Shown piece by piece: positions 25,647 through 34,832 of a DNA stretch of 64,000 nucleotides; position 1 is the stretch's first letter; each line of letters begins with the position of its first letter. The stretch is taken from contig NZ_JBLTYX010000004.1 of assembly GCF_048066115.1 (NCBI RefSeq), forward strand, positions 1-64,000. The letters run 5' to 3'. The DNA comes from Niveispirillum sp048066115 (GTDB lineage: Bacteria; Pseudomonadota; Alphaproteobacteria; Azospirillales; Azospirillaceae). The notes below the pieces were generated by a model. The model was not told the DNA's origin, made no database searches, and worked only from the letters and a program-made list of their open reading frames with translations. Position numbers and translations under genes: made by a program.

Positions 25647-26603
25647 ATGCCGACTTGCTGGGTGGTGTCGGACGGACGGGCGGGAATCGAGAACCCGTGC
25701 CTGGGGTTGGCGGAAGCACTGGGGCTGGCGCCATTGGTGAAGCGGGTGAAGCTGCGCACGCCCTGGCGGCAGACCACGCCCTATCTGCCGCTGCCCGGCA
25801 TCGGCCTGGCGCTGGATCCGGCATCGGACCGGCTGGAAGCACCCTGGCCCGACCTGCTGATCAGTTCCGGACGGCAGGCGGTGGCCCTATCCATGGCGGT
25901 GGGGCGGCGGTCACCGGCAACGGTGCGGGTGCATATCCAGAATCCGGGCGTAGCCTTCGACCGGTTCGATCTGGTGTCCCTGCCCCGCCATGATGGCAAG
26001 TCGGGCGCCAACCTGGTGGAAAGCATCGGCGCCATCCACCGGGTGACGCAGACGAAGCTGGACGTGGCGGCACTGGAGTTTGCGCCCCTGGCGCAAGGGC
26101 GCAACCGGCCTCTGGTATCGGTGATGATCGGCGGATCCAACCGGTTCTGCAAACTGACGCCGGCGATGATGGCGGATGTGGCCGATCAACTGGCGGTGCT
26201 GGTGCGTGACCAGGGGGTTGGGATGATGATCACCACTTCCCGGCGCACGGGTGCCGAGAACGAGGCGATCCTGAAGGACCGGCTGGCGGGCCTGCCCGTC
26301 TTCATCTGGGACGGGATGGGCCCCAATCCCTATTTCGCAATGCTGGCACTGGCCGACACGCTGATCGTCACATCCGACAGCGTCGCCATGGTGTCGGAGG
26401 CGGCCAGCACCGGTAAACCCGTGCATGTCATCGACCTGCCCGGCAACGCACCGAAATTCGAACGCTTCCACGCGCTGTTGCGGCAGGCAGGAGTGACGCG
26501 CACGTTCAGGGGCGTGCTGGAAAGCTGGACGTACCAGCCGCTGGACGACACCGCCCGGCTGGCCGACCGAACGCGGGCGATATTGGAAAACCACCTGGGT
26601 TAG
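25647..26603 (+). CDS. ELM1/GtrOC1-family putative glycosyltransferase
   Basis: A 318-residue protein beginning CWVVSDGRAGIENPCLGLAEALG, the signature of the family annotated 'mitochondrial fission ELM1'. The two-domain shape with VMIGGSNRFCKL and a C-terminal TSDSVAMVSEAASTGKPVHVIDL resembles GT-B glycosyltransferases that act on lipopolysaccharide or lipid acceptors. The bacterial role is unproven. The ATG has no strong ribosome site and is crowded by a perfect palindrome. The 3' end overlaps the GNAT gene by four bases on the other strand. Confidence 0.82.
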   Translation: MPTCWVVSDGRAGIENPCLGLAEALGLAPLVKRVKLRTPWRQTTPYLPLPGIGLALDPASDRLEAPWPDLLISSGRQAVALSMAVGRRSPATVRVHIQNPGVAFDRFDLVSLPRHDGKSGANLVESIGAIHRVTQTKLDVAALEFAPLAQGRNRPLVSVMIGGSNRFCKLTPAMMADVADQLAVLVRDQGVGMMITTSRRTGAENEAILKDRLAGLPVFIWDGMGPNPYFAMLALADTLIVTSDSVAMVSEAASTGKPVHVIDLPGNAPKFERFHALLRQAGVTRTFRGVLESWTYQPLDDTARLADRTRAILENHLG

Positions 26604-27145
26604 GGGCTCAGCCCCGGATGCTCATCGGCACCCGGAGGCGGTGCGTCGGGATCACCCAGGGGACGGACCATCAGCACCCAGTCCAGCCAGCGCCCATGCT
26701 TCACCCCCAGGCCCGGCACGGTGCCCGCCAGTTCGAAGCCCAAGGCACGATGCAGTCCTACCGACCCTTCGTTGCTACCGTCGCCGATGACGGCCACCAT
26801 GCGGCGGAAGCCGGCACGGGTGCATTGATCGATCAGCGCCTTCAGCAGGGCGCGGCCCACGCCCGCCCCTTGGGCCTGTGGCGCCACATAGATGGAATTC
26901 TCCACCGTGAAGCGATAGCCGGGGCGGGAGCGAAAGGCGCTGGCATAGGCATAGCCCAGGATATGTCCGCCGCGTTCAGCCACCAGATAGGGAAAGCCCT
27001 GCGCCTGGATCGCCGCCATGCGCAGCGCCATTTCGCCCGCATCGGGGGGCACCGACTCATAGCTGGCCGTGCCTTCGCTGACATGGGGGGCATAGATGGT
27101 GGCGATTGTGGCGGCATCGCCCGCCCCGGCGGTCCGGATCAGCAT
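26600..27145 (-). CDS. GNAT N-acetyltransferase (phosphinothricin-acetyltransferase-like)
   Basis: A 181-residue acetyl-CoA-dependent acyltransferase. The acetyl-CoA site is visible as YVAPQAQGAGVGRALLKALI, and the N-terminal IRTAGAGDAATIATIYAPHVSEGTASYE and C-terminal GVKHGRWLDWVLM match the PAT/Bar-like branch that acetylates small amines such as phosphinothricin or methionine derivatives. The real substrate is unknown. It lies 16 bp after the N-formylglutamate amidohydrolase on the same strand, so the pair is probably co-transcribed. Confidence 0.88.
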   Translation of the reverse strand: MLIRTAGAGDAATIATIYAPHVSEGTASYESVPPDAGEMALRMAAIQAQGFPYLVAERGGHILGYAYASAFRSRPGYRFTVENSIYVAPQAQGAGVGRALLKALIDQCTRAGFRRMVAVIGDGSNEGSVGLHRALGFELAGTVPGLGVKHGRWLDWVLMVRPLGDPDAPPPGADEHPGLSP

Positions 27146-27161
27146 CCCCGTCCCCTCCCGC

Positions 27162-28091
27162 TCAGCGGTCGCGCGGGTGCAGCGCCTGCGCCGGCACCGC
27201 CGCCAGACGGGAGACCAGCTGGCGCATATGCAGGGCCAGGGTGTCGAGATAGGGACGGCGAGCCAAGGCGACCTCATCCATATAGAGGGAGCGGTTCAAT
27301 TCGATCTGCAATGCGTGCACCCCATCCCCAGGCCGCCCGTAATGGCGCGTCGTATAACCGCCGGCATAGGGCGCGTTGCGGCCGACGACATAACCCAGGT
27401 CGTTCAGCGTCTCCTCCGCGACACGGGTAAGGGCCGCATCACAGGCACTGCCGAAGCAATCGCCCAGGACCATGTCCATCGCACCGCTGGCCGCCGCCTC
27501 TGGCGGCAGGTCGATGGAGGGCATGGAATGACAATCGACAAGGATGCAGAACCCGAACGCCGCCCGCGTCTGATCGATGAGCGAGCGTAATGCAGCATGG
27601 TAGGGATAGTAGCAGCGATCCACCCGCTCCACCGCCTCGGCGAAGCGCAGGCGCTGGCGGTATATCTCCTCCCCGCTGGCCACGATGCGCGGAATGGTGC
27701 CCAGGCCCGCCGCCACGCGCGGACTGCGGCTGTTCACATATGAGGGCAAGGCCCCTTCGAACATGCCAGGATCGAATTCGAACGGTTCGCGGTTGGGATC
27801 CAGATAGGCCCTGGGGAACAGCGCCTCCAGCAGCGGCACGCCCAGGTCCACGGCGGGCCGGAAAATCTCGTCGACGAAGCAATCCTCCGACCGGCGCAGC
27901 GCCCGCGCATCCAGCCGCGACCGGGCCACGAAGCTTTCCGGATAGTCGCGTCCGCTATGCGGCGATGCCATGACGATGGGCAGCAATTGCCGCGGCGGCC
28001 GGGAAATCCGGAACACGCCGCCACCCGTGCCGACGTCTGGGGGACGGGCAACAGGCTTTTCGCTGGAAAAGGCGGGGTCCAGACTGCTCAT
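27162..28091 (-). CDS. N-formylglutamate amidohydrolase
   Basis: Hydrolyses N-formyl-L-glutamate, the last step of one histidine-degradation route, or a related N-formyl amide. The 309-residue protein has the family landmarks SPHSGRDYP, DPNREPFEFDP, LVDCHSMPS and NAPYAGGYTTRHYG with probable zinc ligands. No other hut gene is in the window. The start at 28091 was chosen because the upstream extension has no family character. Confidence 0.88.
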   Translation of the reverse strand: MSSLDPAFSSEKPVARPPDVGTGGGVFRISRPPRQLLPIVMASPHSGRDYPESFVARSRLDARALRRSEDCFVDEIFRPAVDLGVPLLEALFPRAYLDPNREPFEFDPGMFEGALPSYVNSRSPRVAAGLGTIPRIVASGEEIYRQRLRFAEAVERVDRCYYPYHAALRSLIDQTRAAFGFCILVDCHSMPSIDLPPEAAASGAMDMVLGDCFGSACDAALTRVAEETLNDLGYVVGRNAPYAGGYTTRHYGRPGDGVHALQIELNRSLYMDEVALARRPYLDTLALHMRQLVSRLAAVPAQALHPRDR

Positions 28092-28179
28092 GGCTGAAAG
28101 ATGTATCGAATTGTGAGAAGCGTCGCCAGCCGAACGGAAGCGGTTGGAAAAAAATCGGCGATTTTCTGAAAACAGACTG

Positions 28180-28208
28180 TTGCAATGCCCGGATCGGCTC
28201 GCTATAAG
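28180..28208 (+). promoter_or_regulatory. Predicted promoter of tRNA-Val
   Basis: TTGCAA (28180-28185) and TATAAG (28203-28208) with 17-bp spacing, 57 bp before the tRNA. Confidence 0.7.
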
Positions 28209-28265
28209 CACGCCCACCCCGACGGCGCTGCCGACGAACGGCACGAAGCGGGGCGATGGACGGAT

Positions 28266-28340
28266 GGGCGCGTAGCTCAGCGGGAGAGCACTACCTTGAC
28301 ATGGTAGGGGTCACAGGTTCAATCCCTGTCGCGCCCACCA
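28266..28340 (+). tRNA. tRNA-Val (anticodon GAC)
   Basis: A 75-nt cloverleaf: acceptor GGGCGCG pairs with CGCGCCC, the D arm carries AGCTCAGCGGGAGAGC, anticodon stem CTACC/GGTAG encloses loop TTGACAT (GAC), the T arm has GGTTCAATCC, and CCA is encoded. Reads GUC and GUU valine codons. Confidence 0.95.
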
Positions 28341-28354
28341 TCCGTACCAAACCG

Positions 28355-28391
28355 AAAAGGGCCGGCCCCACCAGGGGCCGGCCCTTTCGCT
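28355..28391 (+). terminator. Terminator after tRNA-Val
   Basis: A 14-bp perfect stem (28356-28369 with 28374-28387) with loop ACCA, then TTTCGCTTTT. Confidence 0.9.
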
Positions 28392-28521
28392 TTTCCGGGC
28401 CTGCCCGCCTCACCCAAAGGATAGGTTCCGCGTTGCGACCAATGGTACGGTGGCCTGATAGGCTTGCTCGGGCTGTGGAAACCGGCGCGGGCGGCGCCCT
28501 GGATGGGATTCGGGTGCGGTC

Positions 28522-29502
28522 ATGATGGTTTGGCGTTCCTGGAAACTGTTTCTTGCCGCGGGATTGGTTACCGCGGCGGCCGTGACGGGCACCCTGCTGG
28601 TGCGTGGTCATGGCGGGCGCCAGCATCTGGTCCTGGCCGAAAGCCATCAGATGATGTCGGCCCTGATCTTCGTGGCCCAGGCGGAGGGCCATTTCGCCGA
28701 TCAGGAACTGACCGTCGACCTGCTGCCGGCCTCCAACGGCAAGATCGCCATGGAACTGATGCTGGATGGCAAGGCCGACCTGTCGCTGTCATCCGATGTC
28801 CCGGCGGCCGGGGCGGTGATGGCCCGCAAGCCCATCCGCATCCTGTCCACGATCCAGACATCCGACCGCGACGTGGTGATCGCCTCTCCGTCCGGCAGCG
28901 GCCTGACCATCCCGGGGGAACTGGCGGGAAAGCGCATCGGCTATACGCCGGAGACGAATTCCCAGCAGTTCCTGGACCTGCTGCTGTTGCAATCGGGCCT
29001 GACCGGCAAGGTCACCCTGGTCCCGCTGGACAGCAACAAGATCATGCAGGCGATGGCGGATGGAGAGGTGGACGCCGTGTCGGTCTGGACCACGGTCCGC
29101 ATCCTGGGTGCCGGCCTTTTCCCCAAGGGATTGGATACCCTGTCCCTGCCGGGCCTCTATACGGGAAGCTGGATCCTGTCGACCCGTACGGAGGTGGTGG
29201 AGGCCAGGCGCGACACGATGGTGCGCTTCATCCGCGCCCTGCTGGCGGCTGAATGGTCCATCCTGAAGGATCGCGAGAAGGCCATCCCCGTGGTCGCGGC
29301 CGCCACCGGCTTTGACGAAGCACTGGTCCGCAGCCATTGGGAGAGTTATGGTTTCACCCTGCGTCTCGACCAGGCGCTGCTCTTGTCACTGGAGGGGCAC
29401 CTCCGGCGCGCAGGCGGCGATCCGGGGCCGGAGATGCTAGGCTATCTGCAAAGCGACGTCCTGAGGGAGGTCGACCCTACACGCGTCACGGTGCTGGACT
29501 GA
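28522..29502 (+). CDS. ABC-type substrate-binding protein (NrtA/SsuA/TauA-like)
   Basis: A 326-residue protein with an N-terminal hydrophobic export or anchor segment (about residues 7-28) and a type II periplasmic-binding fold of the NMT1/SsuA group (GHFADQELTVDLLP, DLSLSSDVPAAG, GLTIPGELAGKRIGY). No permease or ATPase is nearby. Four bases after its stop a transmembrane hybrid kinase begins, so the likely role is to present a ligand to that kinase; this is inference. Ligand unknown. Confidence 0.8.
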   Translation: MMVWRSWKLFLAAGLVTAAAVTGTLLVRGHGGRQHLVLAESHQMMSALIFVAQAEGHFADQELTVDLLPASNGKIAMELMLDGKADLSLSSDVPAAGAVMARKPIRILSTIQTSDRDVVIASPSGSGLTIPGELAGKRIGYTPETNSQQFLDLLLLQSGLTGKVTLVPLDSNKIMQAMADGEVDAVSVWTTVRILGAGLFPKGLDTLSLPGLYTGSWILSTRTEVVEARRDTMVRFIRALLAAEWSILKDREKAIPVVAAATGFDEALVRSHWESYGFTLRLDQALLLSLEGHLRRAGGDPGPEMLGYLQSDVLREVDPTRVTVLD

Positions 29503-29506
29503 ACTG

Positions 29507-31789
29507 ATGAACATCCGCACGCGAATCACCACGACCCTGGTTTTCGCGGCGGTCGCCCTGGTCATGTCGGTGGCATCGGCCCTGTGGTCCTGGCAATGGA
29601 TGGGCCAATCCACGGCGCGGGTGACGGAAGCCCAGGCCCTGGTCCGCTCCGTGTTCGAGTTGAGCCTGCTGGTCCATGAATATGCCGATACGGGCAGCGA
29701 ACGGGCGCTGTTCCAGTGGCAACGTTCCCACGAACGGTTGTCGGCGGAGCTGGAGCGGCTGCGTGGCGGCATCCAGGACCCCGTGGACCAGGCGCTGCTG
29801 CGCCGGCTGGCATCGGACAATTCCCTGATGATGGACGGCATGGTGCGCATGACCCAGGCGCACACGTCCCCCGACGCGGCGCGGGTGGCGCAGGACACGC
29901 TGCAGCTGCGCTACAATGTCATGGCATCGGATGCCGACCGGCTGGCCGCCCATGCCAATGAGCGGGTGAATGCCTGGGGCCGGCTGCTGCTGGTGCTGCA
30001 AGTGTTGCCGCTCCTGCTGCTGGCCGTCACGGTGGCGCTGGCCACCGCCGCCAGCCGGCGGGTGCTGGGCGGGCTGGACCGCATCGCCGACGGCATGGCG
30101 GCTATCGGGCAGGGACGGCTGGACCACCGGCTGGAAGTGGCGGGCAAGGACGAGTTCGCGGTGCTGTCGGCCGGTGTCAACCGCATGGCCGAACAGCTGC
30201 AGACCCTTTATGCCGATATCGGCGGCAAGGTGGAGGCGCTGTCCAACGCCAAGGTACAGGCCGAAGCCGCCGAGCGCGCCAAGAGCGCCTTCCTGGCCAA
30301 TATGAGCCATGAGATCCGCACGCCCCTGAACGCCATCATCGGCTTCGCCGACCTGCTACGTGACGAGAAGGCGCCCCTGGTGGAGCGGGAGAAGTGGCTT
30401 TCATTGCAGATGGAGGCGTCGCGCGCCCTGGTCGCCATCGTCGATGACGTGCTGGACCTGTCGAAGATCGAGGCCGGGCGCCTGGAACTGGAGATGGGGC
30501 CGCTGAACCCGGCGCGGCTGGCGGAAAGCTGTATCGCCCTGCTGGCCCCGCGCGCCGCCGACAAGGGGCTGTCCGTGCGCGCGGAGATGTCGTCCGACCT
30601 GCCGGAATGGGTGTTGGGGGACGAGGCGCGGCTGCGTCAGGTGCTGCTGAACCTTTTGTCCAATGCCGTGAAATTCACGTCCAAGGGCAGCGTCGTGCTG
30701 TCCGTGGCCCGCATGGGCGTGCAGCTGCGCCTCAGCGTCACCGACACCGGCATGGGCATCCCGGCCGACCGGCTGAAACATCTGTTCATGCCGTTCAGCC
30801 AGTTGGACGCATCGGTAACCCGCCGCTTCGGCGGCACGGGCCTGGGGCTGGCCATCACCAAGCGGCTGGTGGAGGCCATGCAGGGCCGCATCGAGGTGAA
30901 GAGCCAGCCCGGTTCCGGCAGCCGGTTCGAAGTGACCCTGCCGCTGGCCGTCACCACAGCCCCGCCGCCCGAGGCGGAGACGCCGGCGACGCCGGCCGCC
31001 CTGCCCTCCTTCCGGCCATTGTCGATCCTGCTGGCGGAGGATGTGTTCGCCAACCAGATGCTGGTGCGCACCATCCTGGAAAAGGCCGGGCACAGCGTCA
31101 TCGTGGTGGAGAACGGGGCCGACGCCATCATGACTGTTACCCGCGACGAGGACGAACTGGATCTGGTGCTGATGGATGTGCAGATGCCGGTGATGGACGG
31201 GATGGAGGCCACGCGCCGCATCCGCCAGGCCGGTTATACCCTGCCCATCCTGGCGCTGACCGCCAACGTGCTGCGCGAGGAGCGGGAGGCCTGCCTGGAT
31301 GCCGGGATGAACGGCCATGTCGCCAAACCGGTGACGCCGCAGGCGCTGAACCAGGCCATCGCCGAGATTGCAGGTTTCCGCCCCACCCGGACGGATGCGG
31401 CACCTGCGCCGCCCGCTGCCGCCGATCCCGGTGAACCGGCGCTGGATCAGGAGATCCTGGACAATCTGCTGCTGGTGGTGGGCGATGATATCGGCGTACA
31501 GCTGCTGAACGACGCGCTGTCATCCTTCCGCACGCGGGTCGACACGATCATGGCGGCCGGGAACGATCTGGAGCGGGTGGAGCGGGAAGCGCATTCGCTG
31601 GTGTCGTCGGCCGGCAATCTGGGCTTCATGGCCCTGTCGCGGCGATCGCGCGCGTTGATGAACGCCGCCGCCGAGGGCGATGGGGCGGAGGTGGCACGGC
31701 TGGTGGGTGACCTGCCGGCGCTGTGTGAGGCGGCATTGGCCATGGGCCACCGCATCATCGCCAAACTGTCGGCGGATGCGGCGGAGTGA
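29507..31789 (+). CDS. Hybrid sensor histidine kinase with REC and Hpt domains
   Basis: A 760-residue inner-membrane kinase. Order: TM1 (8-28), periplasmic helical region (29-157), TM2 (158-180), HAMP (181-235), HisKA with His268 in NMSHEIRTPLN, HATPase with N box LLNLLSNAVKF and G box GGTGLGLAI, a receiver (505-620) with Asp557 in LVLMDVQMPVMDG, and an Hpt domain with His696 in EREAHSLVSSAGNLGF. It thus carries a complete intramolecular relay; no free response regulator is nearby. Co-transcribed with the binding protein in front of it. Confidence 0.93.
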   Translation: MNIRTRITTTLVFAAVALVMSVASALWSWQWMGQSTARVTEAQALVRSVFELSLLVHEYADTGSERALFQWQRSHERLSAELERLRGGIQDPVDQALLRRLASDNSLMMDGMVRMTQAHTSPDAARVAQDTLQLRYNVMASDADRLAAHANERVNAWGRLLLVLQVLPLLLLAVTVALATAASRRVLGGLDRIADGMAAIGQGRLDHRLEVAGKDEFAVLSAGVNRMAEQLQTLYADIGGKVEALSNAKVQAEAAERAKSAFLANMSHEIRTPLNAIIGFADLLRDEKAPLVEREKWLSLQMEASRALVAIVDDVLDLSKIEAGRLELEMGPLNPARLAESCIALLAPRAADKGLSVRAEMSSDLPEWVLGDEARLRQVLLNLLSNAVKFTSKGSVVLSVARMGVQLRLSVTDTGMGIPADRLKHLFMPFSQLDASVTRRFGGTGLGLAITKRLVEAMQGRIEVKSQPGSGSRFEVTLPLAVTTAPPPEAETPATPAALPSFRPLSILLAEDVFANQMLVRTILEKAGHSVIVVENGADAIMTVTRDEDELDLVLMDVQMPVMDGMEATRRIRQAGYTLPILALTANVLREEREACLDAGMNGHVAKPVTPQALNQAIAEIAGFRPTRTDAAPAPPAAADPGEPALDQEILDNLLLVVGDDIGVQLLNDALSSFRTRVDTIMAAGNDLERVEREAHSLVSSAGNLGFMALSRRSRALMNAAAEGDGAEVARLVGDLPALCEAALAMGHRIIAKLSADAAE

Positions 31790-31825
31790 AAGCAAGCCTG
31801 CGTTCGTAATAACCGGGCTCGAAAC

Positions 31826-33187
31826 TCACCGCCGGAAATCGGCCAGGGAACGACGGGCGGCATTCTCGGGCACTTCCGACCAGTCGCCGATCAGGTCGCC
31901 GGACAGGTAGTTGATCCCCACATCCTCGCACAGGCTCTCCATGGCCAGGCTGTCCACGCCCTCCACCGAGGTCTGCAGGCGGTTCTTGGCGGCGATGGCC
32001 CCGAAGCGCTGCAGCTCGGCCCGGTGCCGGTCGGTCGCGGCACCCGAGGGCAGCAGCACGCAGGCCACACGGGCCCCGGCAGCGGCCAGGGTCGGCAGGT
32101 CGTTGGTGTTGGGATCGACCACCACCATGATGGTGCGGCCATAGGGACGCAGCGTGCCAACCATCTCCGCCAGACGGCCGGTGGGCACACCCGCCGGCAC
32201 GCCATAGAGATGGTAGGTCATGAACGGGCGCATATGCATGGGGATGGATTGCAGGGTGGCCACCATCTCCCGCCGCCGGCCCAGCACGGCCAGGCTTTCG
32301 AAATGCACCGGCACCGACAGGAAGAAGCGGAAACGATTCTCGTAAAGCTCCACCGCCTCGCTGACCGCCTCCTGGATCACCTGCAGGTCCATGGCCAGGA
32401 TCTGCTGCGGGTCTTCCGGATTGTCCAAGCCATCATACCCCCAGACCAGGGTGAGCCCGCCGCGCAGGCGGCAGCCACGGGCGATGAAGACGGAGACGAC
32501 CTGCTGCTTCACGTCCCAGACCGGACGGTAGCGCACCTCGATCCGGCTGGGCTTCTCACCCTGGCGTACGCGGGGGGCGGAGCTGTCCAGGGCGGCACTG
32601 GCCGCCGCCGCCTCACGGCCCAGGCGGCCGGCCGCATCGTCCAGCATCTGTTTCAGGCTGGCGGGCACCAGCATCATGTCCGACCCGATCTCATGCACGG
32701 CGGTGCGCACCATGATGGTGGCCGTGTCGGCCTCCCCCAGCAGCATAATCTGCAATTCCTCCACCACCTTGGCGCAGATCAGGCGGGCCTGCTCGGGCCC
32801 CAGCTTGGAGAACACCACGACATAGGCCTCGCCGCCATGGCGGAACCATGTGTCCTGTGGTGAGAGATACCCTTCCAGCAGCCGGGCGGTCAGCATATGG
32901 ACGCGGTCGGCGACCGCCTTCCAGCGCTCGCCCACCCGTTCGCGCAGGCTTTCCAGGCCCATGAGATGGATGCTGCCGGCCTGCGCCGGGTCACGGCGGG
33001 AAAAGATGCTTCGCAGGGCGTCGGCGACGTTCGCATCGGCCGACGGCGGCGGTGCGGCATCCGCTTGTTTACTAGAGGAAACGCCCCCGAGGGGGGAACC
33101 GGTATGAAGGGCACCATGCGCCGTATCACCACGGAATGCCGCCATAACCCTCCCGATCAGCCTGAGCATGGGGAGCTGCCTTTCCAT
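31826..33187 (-). CDS. Degenerate GGDEF/EAL-like protein (paralogue 1)
   Basis: A cytosolic protein of up to 453 residues. Residues about 70-200 resemble a GGDEF domain whose signature reads R-H-G-G-E-A-Y-V-V-V-F. The C-terminal half (from RYRPVWDVKQQVVSVF to VEGVDSLAMESLCEDVGINYLSGDLIG) follows the course of an EAL domain but lacks the EAL motif and its metal-binding acids. It is therefore unlikely to make or break cyclic di-GMP and may bind a nucleotide or a partner. The start is uncertain (33169 and 33145 are alternatives). Tandem with its paralogue. Confidence 0.7.
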   Translation of the reverse strand: MERQLPMLRLIGRVMAAFRGDTAHGALHTGSPLGGVSSSKQADAAPPPSADANVADALRSIFSRRDPAQAGSIHLMGLESLRERVGERWKAVADRVHMLTARLLEGYLSPQDTWFRHGGEAYVVVFSKLGPEQARLICAKVVEELQIMLLGEADTATIMVRTAVHEIGSDMMLVPASLKQMLDDAAGRLGREAAAASAALDSSAPRVRQGEKPSRIEVRYRPVWDVKQQVVSVFIARGCRLRGGLTLVWGYDGLDNPEDPQQILAMDLQVIQEAVSEAVELYENRFRFFLSVPVHFESLAVLGRRREMVATLQSIPMHMRPFMTYHLYGVPAGVPTGRLAEMVGTLRPYGRTIMVVVDPNTNDLPTLAAAGARVACVLLPSGAATDRHRAELQRFGAIAAKNRLQTSVEGVDSLAMESLCEDVGINYLSGDLIGDWSEVPENAARRSLADFRR

Positions 33188-33259
33188 CTGCGAGGATGTT
33201 CGGATGCTACACCCGGCACGCGGCAGTGGTGATGCGCGAAGGGTTATATAAACCTTTTG

Positions 33260-34657
33260 TCAATCAGGCGGGCCGGGACGGAGATTGACCTCCTGGCGCT
33301 CGAAATCCGTGCGCGACCGGCGGACCACATGCTCAGGCACGTCCACCCAGCCGCCGATCAGATCTCCCGACAGGAAACGCACGCCCGCCTCCTCGCACAG
33401 ATCCTCCATGGCTAGGTTCGCGACCCCTTCCAGGGCGGACAGCAGCCGGTGGCGCGCGGCATTGGCGGCGAAGCGGGTGACCTCCGGCCGCCAGCGTTCC
33501 AGGGACGCATCAGCCGGCAGGGTCATGTTGATGACGCGCACGCCCGCCGTCTCCGCCGCCACCAGCGCCGTGCCGGGGGCCGGCTGTTCCAGCATGATGG
33601 TGCGGCCGAACGGCTTCAGGGCGGCAACCAGCTCCGACAGCCGCCCCCCGGGCACACCCGCCGGCACGCCATGCAGGTGATAGGTCATGAAGGGCAACAG
33701 GTGGCGGGGGATGGACCGCAGGGTAGCCATCACCTCCTGCCGGCGTGTGGTCGCGGCCAGGCTTTCGAAATGCAGCGGCAATGACAGGAAGAAGCGGAAG
33801 CGGTTGTCGTAAAGCTCCAGCGCGGTTTCCAGCGCCTCGCGGGCCACATGCAGGTCCAGTTCCAGGATGCCGGCCACATCCTCGGGATCGTCCAGACATT
33901 CATAGCCCCAGAGCGGCGCCCTTGCCTCCCGCTCGCGGCAGCAGCGGGCCATGTAGAGCGACAAGACCTGCTTCTGCGCATCCCAGACGGGGCGGTAGCG
34001 TACCAGGGGCGGACCGGCGCGGGCCAGAAGCGGCGCGCGAAAGCCGGTCGGCCTGATCAGCACGGGGCCATGCGCCGCCTCATCCGCCGCGTGGCGGGCG
34101 GCGGCCAGCATCTCCGTCAGGCTGGCAGGCACCAGCACCACGTCCGACCCGATCTCATGCACGGCGGTATGCACCTTGATGCTGTCGGTATCGGCATGGC
34201 CCAGCAGCAGGACCTGCAATTCCTCCACCACCTTGGCGCAGACCAGCCGCGCCTGCTCCGGCCCCAGATGGGCGAAAACCACGACATAGGATTCCTCACC
34301 ATGCCGGAACCAGGCATCCTGGTCGGACAGGTGCTGGTCCAGCAGCTTGCCCGTCAGGGCATGGACGCGGGCCGCGACATCCGCCCAGCGCGCCCCCAGC
34401 CTGTCATGCAGGCTGCCCAGGCCCAGCAGATGCAGGCTGCCGGCCTGGGTCGGGTCGCGCCCATCGAAGATGCGGCGCAGACGCAATGCCAGATCGTGAT
34501 CTGGCCCGCCCGACATGTCGGGCGGCGCGGGGGCGGCGGGTTTCGGGGCGGGCGTGTGATCGCGATGGAATTGCGGGCGCGGAACAGCCGCCGGATGCTG
34601 CGGCTGGCCATCGGCGCCGAACAGCGTTTTCAGGATGGAAGCCATGAATTTACGCAT
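33260..34657 (-). CDS. Degenerate GGDEF/EAL-like protein (paralogue 2)
   Basis: A 465-residue paralogue of the downstream gene. The GGDEF-like signature is further changed to R-H-G-E-E-S-Y-V-V-V-F. The shared surroundings (LGPEQARLVCAKVVEELQVLLLG, FMTYHLHGVPAGVPGGRLSELV, and the end LSGDLIGGWVDVPEHVVRRSRTDF) show common descent. The N-terminal 55 residues are Pro/His-rich and probably disordered. GGGGGAG precedes the ATG. It is divergent from the PAS/MCP pair, which hints at a motility or signalling link. Confidence 0.7.
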   Translation of the reverse strand: MRKFMASILKTLFGADGQPQHPAAVPRPQFHRDHTPAPKPAAPAPPDMSGGPDHDLALRLRRIFDGRDPTQAGSLHLLGLGSLHDRLGARWADVAARVHALTGKLLDQHLSDQDAWFRHGEESYVVVFAHLGPEQARLVCAKVVEELQVLLLGHADTDSIKVHTAVHEIGSDVVLVPASLTEMLAAARHAADEAAHGPVLIRPTGFRAPLLARAGPPLVRYRPVWDAQKQVLSLYMARCCREREARAPLWGYECLDDPEDVAGILELDLHVAREALETALELYDNRFRFFLSLPLHFESLAATTRRQEVMATLRSIPRHLLPFMTYHLHGVPAGVPGGRLSELVAALKPFGRTIMLEQPAPGTALVAAETAGVRVINMTLPADASLERWRPEVTRFAANAARHRLLSALEGVANLAMEDLCEEAGVRFLSGDLIGGWVDVPEHVVRRSRTDFERQEVNLRPGPPD

Positions 34658-34832
34658 CGACTCCCCCTTTCCCGCCAGGACCGCCGCTTTCCCTTCATGT
34701 TTGCCGCTTTGGGCGGCGGGTCAAGCTGACTTTCGGTGCGGCCTCTCTGATCTGGATCAATGCGGCGAACCAACCATTCGGGCATGCAAGTGGCATACTG
34801 CCTGAGGGCAGATGGAAAAGGATGGGAACGTC

